Positions 33,922 through 42,640 of a stretch of DNA of 64,000 bases are shown piece after piece. The notes beneath the pieces were generated by a model. It had not been told where the DNA came from, searched no databases, and worked only from the letters and a program-made list of their open reading frames with translations. The number at the start of each line of letters is the position of its first letter. The first letter of the stretch is position 1. This stretch comes from Alphaproteobacteria bacterium. GTDB lineage: Bacteria; Pseudomonadota; Alphaproteobacteria; Rhodobacterales; Rhodobacteraceae. The DNA lies in the NCBI GenBank assembly GCA_030432315.1, contig JAUIHM010000005.1:1-64000 (forward strand), read 5' to 3'. A program made the translations under genes and the position numbers.

Positions 33922-34815
33922 TCAGTCCCACTGCACCGAGGCCAGCAGCGTCCGGCGTGCCGACTGCAGATGCACGTCGAACGCGGCCCGCGCCGCCGCA
34001 GGATTGCCCGCTTTCATCGCCGCGATCACAGCCAGATGTTCGCCGACGGCGGTATCGTTGCGGTCCTTTTCATCGGCCTTGTTCCAGCGGTAATGATAAT
34101 GGAAGATCACTGACACCAGCTTGAAGAAGTCGTCGACGAACCGGTTCTGCATCCGCGCGATCCAGACGTGGTGAAACCGCTCATCGAGCCGCGGGAACCG
34201 CAGGTATCCGCTCCCGATGTCGCTGCTGATCTGCCGGTGTTCCGCCTCAAGCAGCAGCACCTCACGCCAGGTCTCTCCGCCCGGCCCTTCCGCCAGCATT
34301 GCGTCGAAAGCGCGGGTCTCGAACATCTCGCGCACGTCGAACAGTTCAATGGCGAAATCGCGGGTGAAGCCCTTCAGCACCCAGTGCCGGTTCGGTTCCT
34401 TTTCGATCAGGCCAAAGCGTGAGAACCGGATCAGGAATTCACGCACCGCCGAGGTCGAGGTGCCGAATTCGCGGGCAAGGTCGCTCTCATGCAGAATTGT
34501 ATCCGGTGCCAGATCGCCGCCCAGCACGTACTCCATGAAGGCCTCTTCAACCCGCCGGGCCGCGGGCAGGGTTTCTTCGACAGAATAGTAATCCGTTGCG
34601 GTTGGCAGGCGCAGAACCGCCTTGGTCCGGCCCTTCCAGCGGATGATCCCCGAGCGGTCGAGATTTTCCAGCACCGCCCGCACGGTTGTGCGGGAGATCC
34701 CCCATTTTTCCGCAAACTCGGTTTCCGGCGGCAGGTTGCCGCGCGGACCCGCTTCCGCCAGCCAGTCGAGACAGCGGTTGTAGGTTTCCTTGTAGACGGC
34801 GTTTGATCTGGACAT
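33922..34815 (-). CDS. GntR-family regulator with two tandem winged-helix domains and FCD domain
   Basis: The 297-residue protein starts at MSRSNAVYKETYN. A first winged helix spans about residues 8-70 (LPPETEFAEKWGISRTTVRAVLENLDRSGIIRWKGR), and a second GntR winged helix about 85-150 (ILHESDLAREFGTSTSAVREFLIRFSRFGLIEKE). An FCD effector domain follows (ELFDVREMFETRAFDAM, FHHVWIARMQNRFVDDFFKLV). Most GntR proteins have one HTH. It lies 35 bases downstream of the zinc alcohol dehydrogenase in one operon, divergent from the UxaB-like gene, with a long palindrome between. Confidence 0.88.
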   Translation of the reverse strand: MSRSNAVYKETYNRCLDWLAEAGPRGNLPPETEFAEKWGISRTTVRAVLENLDRSGIIRWKGRTKAVLRLPTATDYYSVEETLPAARRVEEAFMEYVLGGDLAPDTILHESDLAREFGTSTSAVREFLIRFSRFGLIEKEPNRHWVLKGFTRDFAIELFDVREMFETRAFDAMLAEGPGGETWREVLLLEAEHRQISSDIGSGYLRFPRLDERFHHVWIARMQNRFVDDFFKLVSVIFHYHYRWNKADEKDRNDTAVGEHLAVIAAMKAGNPAAARAAFDVHLQSARRTLLASVQWD

Positions 34816-34850
34816 CGCTCTTCCTGCCACCCGGACCGGGAGCGCGGGGA

Positions 34851-35876
34851 CTAACCCGCGGGCATTTCTATCATGACCTTGAAGGTCTCGCTGCGGTTGC
34901 GTTCCCACCAGTCAAACGACTGGTCGGCTTCGTTCCACGGGAACACCTGCGAAATCAGCCTTTCGCCGGTTTGCGGGTTTTGTTCGAGGAACCGGATCAC
35001 CGCCGCGAAATCCGCCCGGGTGGCGTTGCGCGAGCCGAACATGTCGAGCTCCTTGAGATTGAACAGCGCGGTGTTGTAGCTGACCTCGGATTTGGCGTAA
35101 CCCACGTAGACCACCCGTCCGGCAAAGCAGGCCATGTCGACCGCTGCCCGAAAGGTCTCCGGCAGTCCCACCGCCTCCAGCACCAGATCGGCGCCCTCGC
35201 CACCGGTCAGGGCGGTAACCGCTTCTCCGGCATCGCTTTCAGTCGGATCAATCACATGGGTTATGCCAAGTTCGAGCAGTTCGGCGTGTTTGGGCCGGCT
35301 CGGCTCCACCGCAATGACCGTCGCGCCGCGTTCCTTCGCTGCCAGCATCGCGCCGACACCGATCATGCCGCCGCCCAGCACGACAACCGTTTCACCCTCG
35401 GTCACCGAGCCGCGCGCCACCGCGTGAAACCCGACCGACAGTGGTTCGACCAGCGCCAGCAGCGGCGCGTCCAGCGTTTCGTTGACGATCAGCCGGTCGT
35501 GATGCACCACCAGGAAATCCGACATGCCGCCGTCCTGCTGCACGCCGAGGGTCGCGTTGTGACGGCAGGCATTCACCCGCCGTTTGCGGCAGGCGGAACA
35601 GGTGCCGCAGGTGGTATAGGGGATCACCACTGCGCGGGCGCCGGGGGCAAACTGCGGCGGGACACCACTGCCGGTCTGTTCGATTACGCCGCCGATTTCA
35701 TGTCCGGGAACGCGCGGCAGGCGGGCGAGCGGATTGGCGCCGCGCCAGGTGTTGAGATCGCTGCCGCACAGACCGACGTGGCGGACGCGCAGCTTCACAA
35801 GGCCCGGTCCGGTCACCGGATCGGGCACGTCCCGAAACTCGGTAGCCCCCACGTCGCTTATCACCAGTGCCTTCAT
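34851..35876 (-). CDS. Zinc-dependent alcohol/sugar dehydrogenase (L-galactonate/L-threonine dehydrogenase-like MDR)
   Basis: This 341-residue MDR enzyme has catalytic zinc ligands in GLCGSDLNTW and PGHEIGG, the structural-zinc loop CGTCSACRKRRVNAC, and the NAD-binding VVLGGGMIGVGAMLAA. It is of the L-galactonate-5-dehydrogenase/Tdh-like group that oxidises a sugar-acid hydroxyl. It starts at MKALVISDVG, 11 residues inside the ORF-track start. The neighbouring UxaB-like reductase and GntR regulator suggest a hexuronate/aldonate pathway. Confidence 0.9.
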   Translation of the reverse strand: MKALVISDVGATEFRDVPDPVTGPGLVKLRVRHVGLCGSDLNTWRGANPLARLPRVPGHEIGGVIEQTGSGVPPQFAPGARAVVIPYTTCGTCSACRKRRVNACRHNATLGVQQDGGMSDFLVVHHDRLIVNETLDAPLLALVEPLSVGFHAVARGSVTEGETVVVLGGGMIGVGAMLAAKERGATVIAVEPSRPKHAELLELGITHVIDPTESDAGEAVTALTGGEGADLVLEAVGLPETFRAAVDMACFAGRVVYVGYAKSEVSYNTALFNLKELDMFGSRNATRADFAAVIRFLEQNPQTGERLISQVFPWNEADQSFDWWERNRSETFKVMIEMPAG

Positions 35877-36040
35877 CTGCCGCGTCCTTTTCCCATTTCC
35901 GCCGGTCATCGGCCTCGGTGCGGGATTGTCGGGCCGAACAGTGCGGTGCTAGAAGACCCTGAGGGGCGGGTCCACGTCGCGACCGGTCCAGACTGCGGGT
36001 CGGGCCCTGCCACGAGTCGCGTACCTACAAAAACGTGCAG

Positions 36041-36084
36041 TCCGCCGTCAATGTACTTTAAGGAAGAAGTACATTGACGGCGGA
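36041..36084. repeat. Perfect 18-bp inverted repeat (operator candidate) in the uxaB-like/ADH divergent region
   Basis: TCCGCCGTCAATGTACTT, 8-base spacer TAAGGAAG, then AAGTACATTGACGGCGGA: all 18 positions pair. It lies 165 bases upstream of the ADH-GntR operon and 73 bases upstream of the UxaB-like start. The length would suit the tandem-HTH GntR protein. It could also form a strong RNA hairpin. Confidence 0.7.
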
Positions 36085-36157
36085 ACACCGCCCAGCGATA
36101 CCGGCGGCCGGACCGAAACCGGGTTCAGCCAGCCGCATGACCAGCCGGAGACCGAAA

Positions 36158-37267
36158 ATGACCGCAGCCAAAACGCCGATCCTCCAGTTTGGTACCAGCC
36201 GTTTCCTTCAGGCCCATGCCGACCTTTTCATCGATGAGGCGCTCGCGGAAGGTTCCGCGCCAGGTCCCGTCACCGTGGTTCAGACCACAGGTGACGCCTC
36301 ACGGGCGGGCCGGGTCAAGGCGCTCGCAAATCCGAACGGCTACCCGGTGCGCATCCGCGGGCTGGAAAACGGCCAGCCGGTTGACAGGACACAGACCGTC
36401 CGCTCCATCCGCCGCGGGCTCAGCACCGCAACGGACTGGGATGTGGTCGTGGGCCTGATGTGTGGCGAGATAACCCATGTGATCTCCAATACCGGCGAGC
36501 GTGGTTTCGAGCCTCAGCCTGCCGATCTCGGCAGCCGGTTCGACCAGGCGATGTCCTATCCGGCGAAGCTCCAGCTTCTGCTGCGGGCCCGCTACCAGGC
36601 GGGGGAAAAGCCGTTGCAGATCTTTCCCACCGAACTGGTCGAACGTAACGGCGACGTGCTGCGGGCGCGGATTCTCGAACTGGCAGCTACCGGCGACGGC
36701 GCCTACACCACCTGGCTGAAAACCCGGGTGATCTGGGCGAATTCCCTTGTCGACCGCATCGTCTCCGAACCGGTTGAGCCCGCCGGGGCCGTCGCCGAGC
36801 CCTACGGCCTCTGGGCGATCGAGAAGGCACCTGGGCTGATCCCGCCCTGCACCCATCCGATGGTCCGGCTTTTCGACGATCTGAACAAGCCCCTGTCGCT
36901 GAAACTGTTCATTCTCAATCTCGGCCATACCTGTCTGGTGGACGCCTGGAAAAAGGAGTCGAGGGGTGTGGAAACCACCCGCGCCCTGATGGACATCGAC
37001 GAGGTGCGGGAAAACCTCATCGACCTACTAAAGACCGAAGTGCTTCCGGGTTTCGCCGCCGCCGGGATGGGCGACGATGCCGCCGCCTATCTTGAGACCA
37101 CCATTGAACGGATCCGAAATCCGTATCTCGACCATTATCTGCGGGACATCGCCGTCAATCACGACAAGAAGATCGAGTTCCGGATTCGGGCCTTCATCGC
37201 CTGGGCCGCGGCGGCCGGCGACACTACGCCCAAACCCCGCCTCGAAGCGATCCTGGCCGGACGGTGA
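36158..37267 (+). CDS. Mannitol-dehydrogenase-family reductase, tagaturonate/fructuronate reductase-like
   Basis: This 369-residue protein begins TAAKTPILQFGTSRFLQAHADLF, the Rossmann-type start of polyol-specific long-chain dehydrogenases. ANSLVDRIVSEP and LKLFILNLGHTCLVDAW, plus NPYLDHYLRDIAVNHDKKIEFRI (catalytic Lys/His region), resemble altronate oxidoreductase UxaB. It probably interconverts a ketouronate and aldonate with NAD. ATG at 36158 has GGAG 7 bases upstream; longer starts run into the palindrome. Confidence 0.85.
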   Translation: MTAAKTPILQFGTSRFLQAHADLFIDEALAEGSAPGPVTVVQTTGDASRAGRVKALANPNGYPVRIRGLENGQPVDRTQTVRSIRRGLSTATDWDVVVGLMCGEITHVISNTGERGFEPQPADLGSRFDQAMSYPAKLQLLLRARYQAGEKPLQIFPTELVERNGDVLRARILELAATGDGAYTTWLKTRVIWANSLVDRIVSEPVEPAGAVAEPYGLWAIEKAPGLIPPCTHPMVRLFDDLNKPLSLKLFILNLGHTCLVDAWKKESRGVETTRALMDIDEVRENLIDLLKTEVLPGFAAAGMGDDAAAYLETTIERIRNPYLDHYLRDIAVNHDKKIEFRIRAFIAWAAAAGDTTPKPRLEAILAGR

Positions 37268-37288
37268 CCGGCCGGGCCTTGCGCCGGG

Positions 37289-38137
37289 TCAGGTGAATCC
37301 TTCCGTTTCGATCTGAAGCACCGTCCCGCAGTGCTTGCAGTGCACCGCGTCGGGATCGTGCAGGGTCAGGCCGCATTCCGGGCAGGGATGGCGCACCTTG
37401 GTCGGGCGGAACAGCACCTGCGCCAGCCGCAGGAACAGCGTCACCCCGAAGATCATCACCGCGACGGAGATCATCCGCCCGGGCGTGCCATCGAGGGTCA
37501 CGTCGCCGAAGCCGGTAGTGGTCAGGGTAGTGACGGTAAAGTAGAGCGCATCCGCATAGTTTTGGATGTCAGGGTTGATGCTGTGCTGCGTGAGGTAGAT
37601 CACGCCGGTCATGATGAAGAGAAAGACCATCAGGTTGATCGCCGCGATCACCACCTCCTCGTTCCGGCGAAAGAATTCGAAGTCCCGCCGCAGCTGCGCG
37701 ACCAACTGATAGGTGCGCAGCAACCGCAGCGTGCGGATGATCCGCAGGAACCCGACTCCTTCGCCAAACAGCGGCAGCAGAAACGATACGATCGCCGCAA
37801 TGTCGGCAAGCGTGAACGGACTGAGGAAATAGCGCGTCCGGTTCGGTGCGATCACCAGCCGCGCGGTGAAATCCGCCAGGATCACCAGGCCGAACACGAG
37901 GTCCAGGAACTCGATCACCATGCTCCTCGGCAGAAACGAGCTGACGATTACGAAAGCGACTGTGACACAATCGAAGATCAGCAGCGTGTAGCGGAACCGG
38001 TGTGCCCGGTCGCTTTCACCTTCGTAGAGTTCGCGCAGCCGCACGACCGCGCCGCCGGTCTTGCCGTTCTGAACGCGGGCGTCCGTCACAGTCCTTCCTC
38101 CCGTTCCTGCCGCGACCGGCAGCCGACGGCCTTTCAT
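37289..38137 (-). CDS. Voltage-gated-type K+ channel with C-terminal zinc ribbon
   Basis: This 282-residue six-helix ion channel has S1-S4 including an S4-like FLRIIRTLRLLRTYQL, a pore loop with the K+ filter TTTGFGDV, and an S6 followed by a short linker. The C-terminus is a zinc ribbon, CPECGLTLHDPDAVHCKHC, instead of an RCK or cyclic-nucleotide domain. The start is MKGRRLP (38137), with MSGM three residues earlier. The ribbon could gate, assemble or sense redox/metals; not known. Confidence 0.85.
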   Translation of the reverse strand: MKGRRLPVAAGTGGRTVTDARVQNGKTGGAVVRLRELYEGESDRAHRFRYTLLIFDCVTVAFVIVSSFLPRSMVIEFLDLVFGLVILADFTARLVIAPNRTRYFLSPFTLADIAAIVSFLLPLFGEGVGFLRIIRTLRLLRTYQLVAQLRRDFEFFRRNEEVVIAAINLMVFLFIMTGVIYLTQHSINPDIQNYADALYFTVTTLTTTGFGDVTLDGTPGRMISVAVMIFGVTLFLRLAQVLFRPTKVRHPCPECGLTLHDPDAVHCKHCGTVLQIETEGFT

Positions 38138-38188
38138 GCCCGACACTCCCGGCAGTTCACACTGGAGCCGGGGTGCCCGCGCCGGCCG

Positions 38189-38434
38189 TTACTGGCTGAC
38201 GGGCAACGTCGCCGCCCGGCTCTGTTCCTCGTCGCTCAGGCGGTGCAGATGGGCGATGAAATACCGCATGTGGGCATTGTCCACCGTGCTTTGCGCCGCG
38301 GCCTTCCACGCATTGTAGGCCTTTTCGTAATTTGGGAAGATGCCCACCACGTCGATTTCCTCGACATTGCGAAACTCGTTGCGTGACGGATCCACCAGTT
38401 CACCGCCAAATACCAGATGCAGTCTGTGCGCCAT
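38189..38434 (-). CDS. DUF4170 small protein
   Basis: This 81-residue protein, MAHRLHLVFGGELVDPSRNEFRNVEEIDVVGIFPNY in part, continues with YEKAYNAWKAAAQSTVDNAHMRYFIAHLHRL. This is the DUF4170 pattern, common in alphaproteobacteria. The function is unknown. The start is set by the family; the ORF track adds 59 residues. A near-consensus EcfG promoter lies about 47-71 bases upstream. Confidence 0.85.
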   Translation of the reverse strand: MAHRLHLVFGGELVDPSRNEFRNVEEIDVVGIFPNYEKAYNAWKAAAQSTVDNAHMRYFIAHLHRLSDEEQSRAATLPVSQ

Positions 38435-38480
38435 GGGCTGTCTCCTGATTACCCGCTCCACATGCTCCCCCCATAGGACA

Positions 38481-38505
38481 ATCGGCCCCGGCTGGCAAAG
38501 GTTCC
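38481..38505 (-). promoter_or_regulatory. Near-consensus EcfG-type promoter of the DUF4170 gene
   Basis: Minus-strand GGAAC (38505-38501), 16-base spacer, CGAT (38484-38481); one mismatch to CGTT and the same 16-base spacing as the two exact sites at 13.3 and 15.1 kb. Confidence 0.4.
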
Positions 38506-38610
38506 GGGGGCGAAAATCCCAGGAAAACACTGCCTGCTCCGGGTTTGGCGTTCCAGGATGCGCTGATACGGCTATGGTGATGCAACCTTCATCACATTCA
38601 CAGGGTGCCA

Positions 38611-39807
38611 ATGTCCGTATTCTTTCGCCCCCAGGCCGCCAGAAGCCCTTCGGAACCCCATCGTGCCGCCACGCCGCTCGAACTTCTGTTTGATCTGGTG
38701 TCGGTGGTTGCCATCGCCGCCGCCGCCGCCGGGCTGCACCATGCGATTGCCGAAGCCCATGCGGTCGACGGCATCTTCGGCTTTCTGATGGCGTTTTTCG
38801 CCATCTGGTGGGCCTGGATGAACTACACTTGGTTCGCGTCGGCCTATGACAATGACGATACGCTGTTTCGGCTGCTGACGATGCTGATCATGGCGGGTTC
38901 GCTGACCATGGCGGCGGGGATCGGCGACATGTTCACCACCCATGATCTGACCATGCCGGTCGCAGGCTACATCATCATGCGGATCGGCATGACCGCGCTG
39001 TGGCTGCGGGCGGCGCGGCACGATCCTGGCCACCGGCAAACCGCGCTCCGCTACGCCGTTGGCATCGTCCTGGTACAGCTCTACTGGGTGGTGTTCCTGC
39101 TGGCCCAACCGCTGGGCAACGGCATGACCTACGGTCTGTTTTTCCTCGGCGCAGTTCTCGAAATGGCGGTGCCCGCCCTTGCCGAACGGCGGAGCACGAC
39201 CCCCTGGCACAGGCACCACATCATGGAACGCTACGGCCTGCTGACCATCATCGTCCTCGGAGAAACCCTGCTTGCCGTCTCGATGGCACTGCAGCAGTTC
39301 GATCTCGCCGCCAACGGTGCCGCGTTCCTGCGCATTTCGGTTTCCGCGCTGGTGATCGTGTTTTCCATGTGGTGGCTCTATTTCGCCCGCGAGGAACATC
39401 TGCCGACCAACGATCTCAACCGCGCCTTGACCTGGGGCTACGGCCATTTTGTGATTTTCGCTTCTGGCGCGGCGGTGGGCGCCGGGTTTGCGGTTGTGGT
39501 GGACATCGCCGCTCACCATGCGGAGGTATCAGTGCGGACCGGACATTATGCCGTCGCCGTTCCCGTCGCGCTGTTCATGACCGGCCTATGGCTGGTGCGC
39601 GACCGGTTCGGCCTCGCCGAGCCCGCCAGGCTCGTTCTGCCGGCGTTCGCGCTGATTCTGCTTGCGGTGCCGCTCACGCCGTTCGGTCTGGAAGGCACCG
39701 CGCTGATGACGTTGCTCGCGGTTCTGGTGCGCAGCAATCTCGCCCGGGCGGCGGCTGGCGCCGCGCCCGCTCAATCCTCGCTCCGCCATCCGTCGCCGCC
39801 GCAGTAA
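38611..39807 (+). CDS. Low temperature requirement protein A (LtrA) family membrane protein
   Basis: This 398-residue polytopic protein has about ten helices and the LtrA signature ATPLELLFDLVSVVAIAAAA at the N-terminus, FFAIWWAWMNYTWFASAYD, and HIMERYGLLTIIVLGETLLAVS. The family function is unclear; the name comes from a Listeria cold-growth mutant. ATG at 38611 is preferred over the GTG two codons earlier. Its end overlaps the convergent phosphoesterase gene by 37 bases. Confidence 0.9.
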   Translation: MSVFFRPQAARSPSEPHRAATPLELLFDLVSVVAIAAAAAGLHHAIAEAHAVDGIFGFLMAFFAIWWAWMNYTWFASAYDNDDTLFRLLTMLIMAGSLTMAAGIGDMFTTHDLTMPVAGYIIMRIGMTALWLRAARHDPGHRQTALRYAVGIVLVQLYWVVFLLAQPLGNGMTYGLFFLGAVLEMAVPALAERRSTTPWHRHHIMERYGLLTIIVLGETLLAVSMALQQFDLAANGAAFLRISVSALVIVFSMWWLYFAREEHLPTNDLNRALTWGYGHFVIFASGAAVGAGFAVVVDIAAHHAEVSVRTGHYAVAVPVALFMTGLWLVRDRFGLAEPARLVLPAFALILLAVPLTPFGLEGTALMTLLAVLVRSNLARAAAGAAPAQSSLRHPSPPQ

Positions 39808-40571
39808 TAGCGATACCGGGCCTGCTGCCGAAATCCCCCGGTGTCATCATCTGCGGCCATGCGCCGGATTTCAACACGGCCGCGCTCGATGTCGAGCATT
39901 GCAAAATCGTTCGGCTCGCCGCGTACCCGCGTCGAAAGCCCGGTGCCGCAGTGGACCTGCAGGGTCATCGACCTGTTCTTGCGGACCACGAACGGCTCGA
40001 CGGTCCAGAGATGCAGATGCCCCGACAGGATCACATGTGGACCGCAGTCGGACCAGCGGTCCAGCGCCGCGGCAGCGCCGATCATGATCTTCTTGGCTAT
40101 TTCCGGATGCTGGTGAAACGGATGATGCGCCACCACGATCACCGTCCTTTGACCGCTTTCCCGCTTCAGGATCTCCGCAACCCGCGAAACCTGCGCTGTG
40201 GTGATCCTGCCGCGCTGGTGATGCCAGCGCGACGTCGTATCGAGTGACACGATCCGTGCGTCCGGCAGGTGCCGATCCGGCTCGGTGTCGCCGTGGATCC
40301 AGCGCCGGTACGCCTCCCGCGGCCAGAGAACACGCGCCGGAAGATTGAACAGCGGTATGTCGTGGTTGCCGGGCACCGCGATCCAGTCCCGGTTCAGGGC
40401 GCGCAGAAAGTCCCTCGCCATGCGGAACTGCGCCGGCCGCGCCCGTTGTACAAAATCCCCGGCGATCACCACCAGGTCCGGGTCCTCCTCCGCGACCGCG
40501 TCGAGAAGCGGCTGGACCAAGTCGGGGCGGGCGCGGCCAAAATGCAGGTCTGTGAGAAGGGCCAGCCGCAT
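39771..40571 (-). CDS. Metallophosphoesterase (CpdA-like)
   Basis: This 266-residue calcineurin-like phosphoesterase has the five motifs: LLTDLHFG (DxH), IAGDFV, PGNHDIP, VAHHPFH and LSGHLHLW. It hydrolyses a phosphate ester with two metal ions; cAMP phosphodiesterase CpdA is the nearest known type, but the substrate is not proven. It is translationally coupled (TGATG) to the upstream lipid-kinase gene. Confidence 0.9.
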   Translation of the reverse strand: MRLALLTDLHFGRARPDLVQPLLDAVAEEDPDLVVIAGDFVQRARPAQFRMARDFLRALNRDWIAVPGNHDIPLFNLPARVLWPREAYRRWIHGDTEPDRHLPDARIVSLDTTSRWHHQRGRITTAQVSRVAEILKRESGQRTVIVVAHHPFHQHPEIAKKIMIGAAAALDRWSDCGPHVILSGHLHLWTVEPFVVRKNRSMTLQVHCGTGLSTRVRGEPNDFAMLDIERGRVEIRRMAADDDTGGFRQQARYRYYCGGDGWRSED

Positions 40572-41566
40572 CAGCCCGTCGTGCCGGCGGTGCGCCGGGG
40601 CACCTTGACCGTCACGGCATTGCTGCGGATGCAGAAGTGAAAAGGCCCGTCCATCGACTGTTTTTCCCCGTCACGGGCGACCAGTCTGCGCCCGCGTTTC
40701 GTTTCGATCAGAATGTCCCGGCCGACGAGCAGTCGATAGTCAACGTCCCGCCGTACACCGCCAAACAGGATCTTCACCGCCCGCCACAGCAGCATAATGC
40801 GACCCGAATCCGGAGCGAGGAACAGTGCGAGCTTGCCCTCGCGCACGGCATCGACCCCGTCAAACCCGTACTGTTCCAGCTGATAGGCGCTGCTCGCCAC
40901 GAACGCCATCGGCGAACGGACCTGGCAGGCTTCGCCGTCGACGGTGATCCGCATGCTGAGCGGACGGTAGATCGTCAGCATCGCCACGATCACCGACCAG
41001 TAGGCGGCGATCCGGCTGCGGCCCCAGCGGCGGTAGATGCCTTCGCGCACGCCGAGCACGGCGGCGTAGGCGCCCAGACTGGCGTTGTTGAGAAAGACGT
41101 GTCCGTTGACCTCTCCCACCGCCAGCGGCGCGTCTTCACCGTTAAGCGCCACGTCGATCGCCTCAGCCGGATCCTCCGGGATCCCGAGCCCGCGGGCGAG
41201 GAAGTTGAACGTCCCCATCGGCACGATCCCGAGTTTGACATCCGTCGACACCAGCGCCGACACTACCGCCCCCATCGTGCCGTCGCCCCCGGCGGCGACA
41301 ATGGTGCCAAAACCCTCACCGACCGCCTTCTCGACCTCCGCTGTCACGGCGGACGGACGCCTGGGAATGCGCAGATCCAGTCGCGGGTTCTCCCGCAGCA
41401 GTTGCTCCGCCCGCTTCGCTTCCGCAGTCTCACCCTTCTTGCCCGACGCCTGGTTGAAAATGACGCAGACGGACGCTTGGGTCATGCCGGTATCTTTTGC
41501 CACAGGATCGCTCTCCAAAAAAGCCCGTAAACTCCGGGCGAACCGGACCGGTTCCACATCCGACAT
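40571..41566 (-). CDS. Diacylglycerol/lipid kinase family protein (DAGK_cat)
   Basis: The catalytic domain has VIFNQASGKKG, TIVAAGGDGTMGAVVSAL (the GGDGT nucleotide motif), GIVPMGTFNFLARGLGIP, and the C-terminal beta domain with GFDGVDAVREGKLALFL. It phosphorylates a lipid such as diacylglycerol. The start is uncertain: MSDVEP (41566) or MTQASV (41488), the latter closer to the typical N-terminus. The stop overlaps the phosphoesterase start by one base. Confidence 0.87.
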   Translation of the reverse strand: MSDVEPVRFARSLRAFLESDPVAKDTGMTQASVCVIFNQASGKKGETAEAKRAEQLLRENPRLDLRIPRRPSAVTAEVEKAVGEGFGTIVAAGGDGTMGAVVSALVSTDVKLGIVPMGTFNFLARGLGIPEDPAEAIDVALNGEDAPLAVGEVNGHVFLNNASLGAYAAVLGVREGIYRRWGRSRIAAYWSVIVAMLTIYRPLSMRITVDGEACQVRSPMAFVASSAYQLEQYGFDGVDAVREGKLALFLAPDSGRIMLLWRAVKILFGGVRRDVDYRLLVGRDILIETKRGRRLVARDGEKQSMDGPFHFCIRSNAVTVKVPRRTAGTTG

Positions 41567-41645
41567 ATTCTTCACCACCGCCCGGCCCGCAAGCCCCCCG
41601 AATTGGCGCGACCGGTCGCAACTGACAGTGTTTCGCTTTGCAGAA

Positions 41646-41668
41646 CCCTCTCTCGCGGCTAGAGAGGG
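41646..41668. repeat. Hairpin CCCTCTCT/AGAGAGGG upstream of the EthD-like gene
   Basis: A perfect 8-bp stem with a 7-base loop (CGCGGCT) ends 45 bases before the ATG at 41714. It may be an operator or a leader hairpin; there is no T-tract. Confidence 0.4.
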
Positions 41669-41713
41669 CAGTCAGGGCGCGGCTTGCGCCCGATGTCAGG
41701 AAAAGAGGCTGTG

Positions 41714-42055
41714 ATGTTCATTCGCTGCGCGTTCTTCAAAGGCAGGATCAAACCCGGGATGGATGAGGCTTTTCATGCCCACTGGCGCGAAAACCTGGTC
41801 CCGCTCTGGTCCGCGTTTCCCAAACTTCTCGAACTGAGGGTGCTGCGTGAAGTGGAAAGCGACGACCCTGAGAGCCCGTTTCCCCTGACGATGGCAATGA
41901 AGTTTGCCTCCCGGGCCGACATCGAAGAGGCGCTCGCCTCGCCGACCCGCTGGGCCAGCAGGGAAGCCTCAAAGAAGCTGTTCGAAATGTTCGACGGCCA
42001 TGTCATCCACACCGTGTTTGAAGCCGACGGGTTCGAGCCGAAACCTGCCGGCTGA
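41714..42055 (+). CDS. EthD/Dabb-like ferredoxin-fold protein
   Basis: This 113-residue protein begins MFIRCAFFKGRIKPGMDEAFHAHWRENLVPLW in pieces, with GAGG five bases upstream. The length and the dimeric alpha-beta barrel pattern (two beta-alpha-beta units) suit an EthD/Dabb-like small protein. It might act on a carbohydrate- or aromatic-derived intermediate; the function is unknown. It is single, convergent with gntK. Confidence 0.6.
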   Translation: MFIRCAFFKGRIKPGMDEAFHAHWRENLVPLWSAFPKLLELRVLREVESDDPESPFPLTMAMKFASRADIEEALASPTRWASREASKKLFEMFDGHVIHTVFEADGFEPKPAG

Positions 42056-42118
42056 GCGGAGCCTGTCCCGCGCGGGTCTGTCCCGGATGCCTGCTGCTGT
42101 GATTCCCGTGGCCGAGGG

Positions 42119-42640
42119 CTACCCCTGCCCTTCGGCGCTCCAGGCCTTTTCCTTCACCAGCCGCCGTGCCGCCTCTGCCACCACATCCTCGAACGATCCG
42201 GCAATGTCGACGCTGAACCCGTCTTCATCGGGCTCCAGCGGTTCCAGCGCTGCGAACTGGCTGTCGAGCAGGCTGACCGGCATGAAGTGTCCATCGCGTG
42301 CTGACATCCGCCCCTCGATCACCTCGCGCGATCCAGCCAGATGCAGAAACACCACCGGCCGGCCGGCGGCCTCGCGAATCCGGTCGCGGTACTTGCGCTT
42401 GAGCGCTGAGCACCCGACCAGAACCGGCATCGATGCATCGCGCAGGGCAACGCCGACCAGGTCGAGCCACGGCCAGCGGTCCTCGTCGGTCAGCGGCGTG
42501 CCTGCGGACATTTTCGCGATGTTTGCCGGCGGGTGCAGGTCGTCGCCGTCACGGTAGCGGGCGCCGACAATCTCGCCGACCCGGCGACCCACGGTCGATT
42601 TGCCGCATCCGGCTACCCCCATGACCACGCAGCACGGCAT
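42119..42640 (-). CDS. gntK: Gluconokinase
   Basis: This 173-residue kinase has the P-loop VMGVAGCGKSTVG, YRDGDDLHPPANIAKM (substrate loop), TDEDRWPWLD, VGCSALKRKYRD and GHFMPVSLLDSQFAALEP, all typical of GntK/IdnK. It phosphorylates D-gluconate to 6-phosphogluconate. Its ATG overlaps the stop of the upstream SDR gene (TGATG). With gno and divergent idnD it forms an L-idonate to gluconate to 6-phosphogluconate route. Confidence 0.95.
   Translation of the reverse strand: MPCCVVMGVAGCGKSTVGRRVGEIVGARYRDGDDLHPPANIAKMSAGTPLTDEDRWPWLDLVGVALRDASMPVLVGCSALKRKYRDRIREAAGRPVVFLHLAGSREVIEGRMSARDGHFMPVSLLDSQFAALEPLEPDEDGFSVDIAGSFEDVVAEAARRLVKEKAWSAEGQG

Noticed and set aside
36074-36157. N-terminal extension of the UxaB-like protein from TTG 36074
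   Set aside because: The extension begins inside the palindrome; the ATG at 36158 has a good GGAG and matches the family start.
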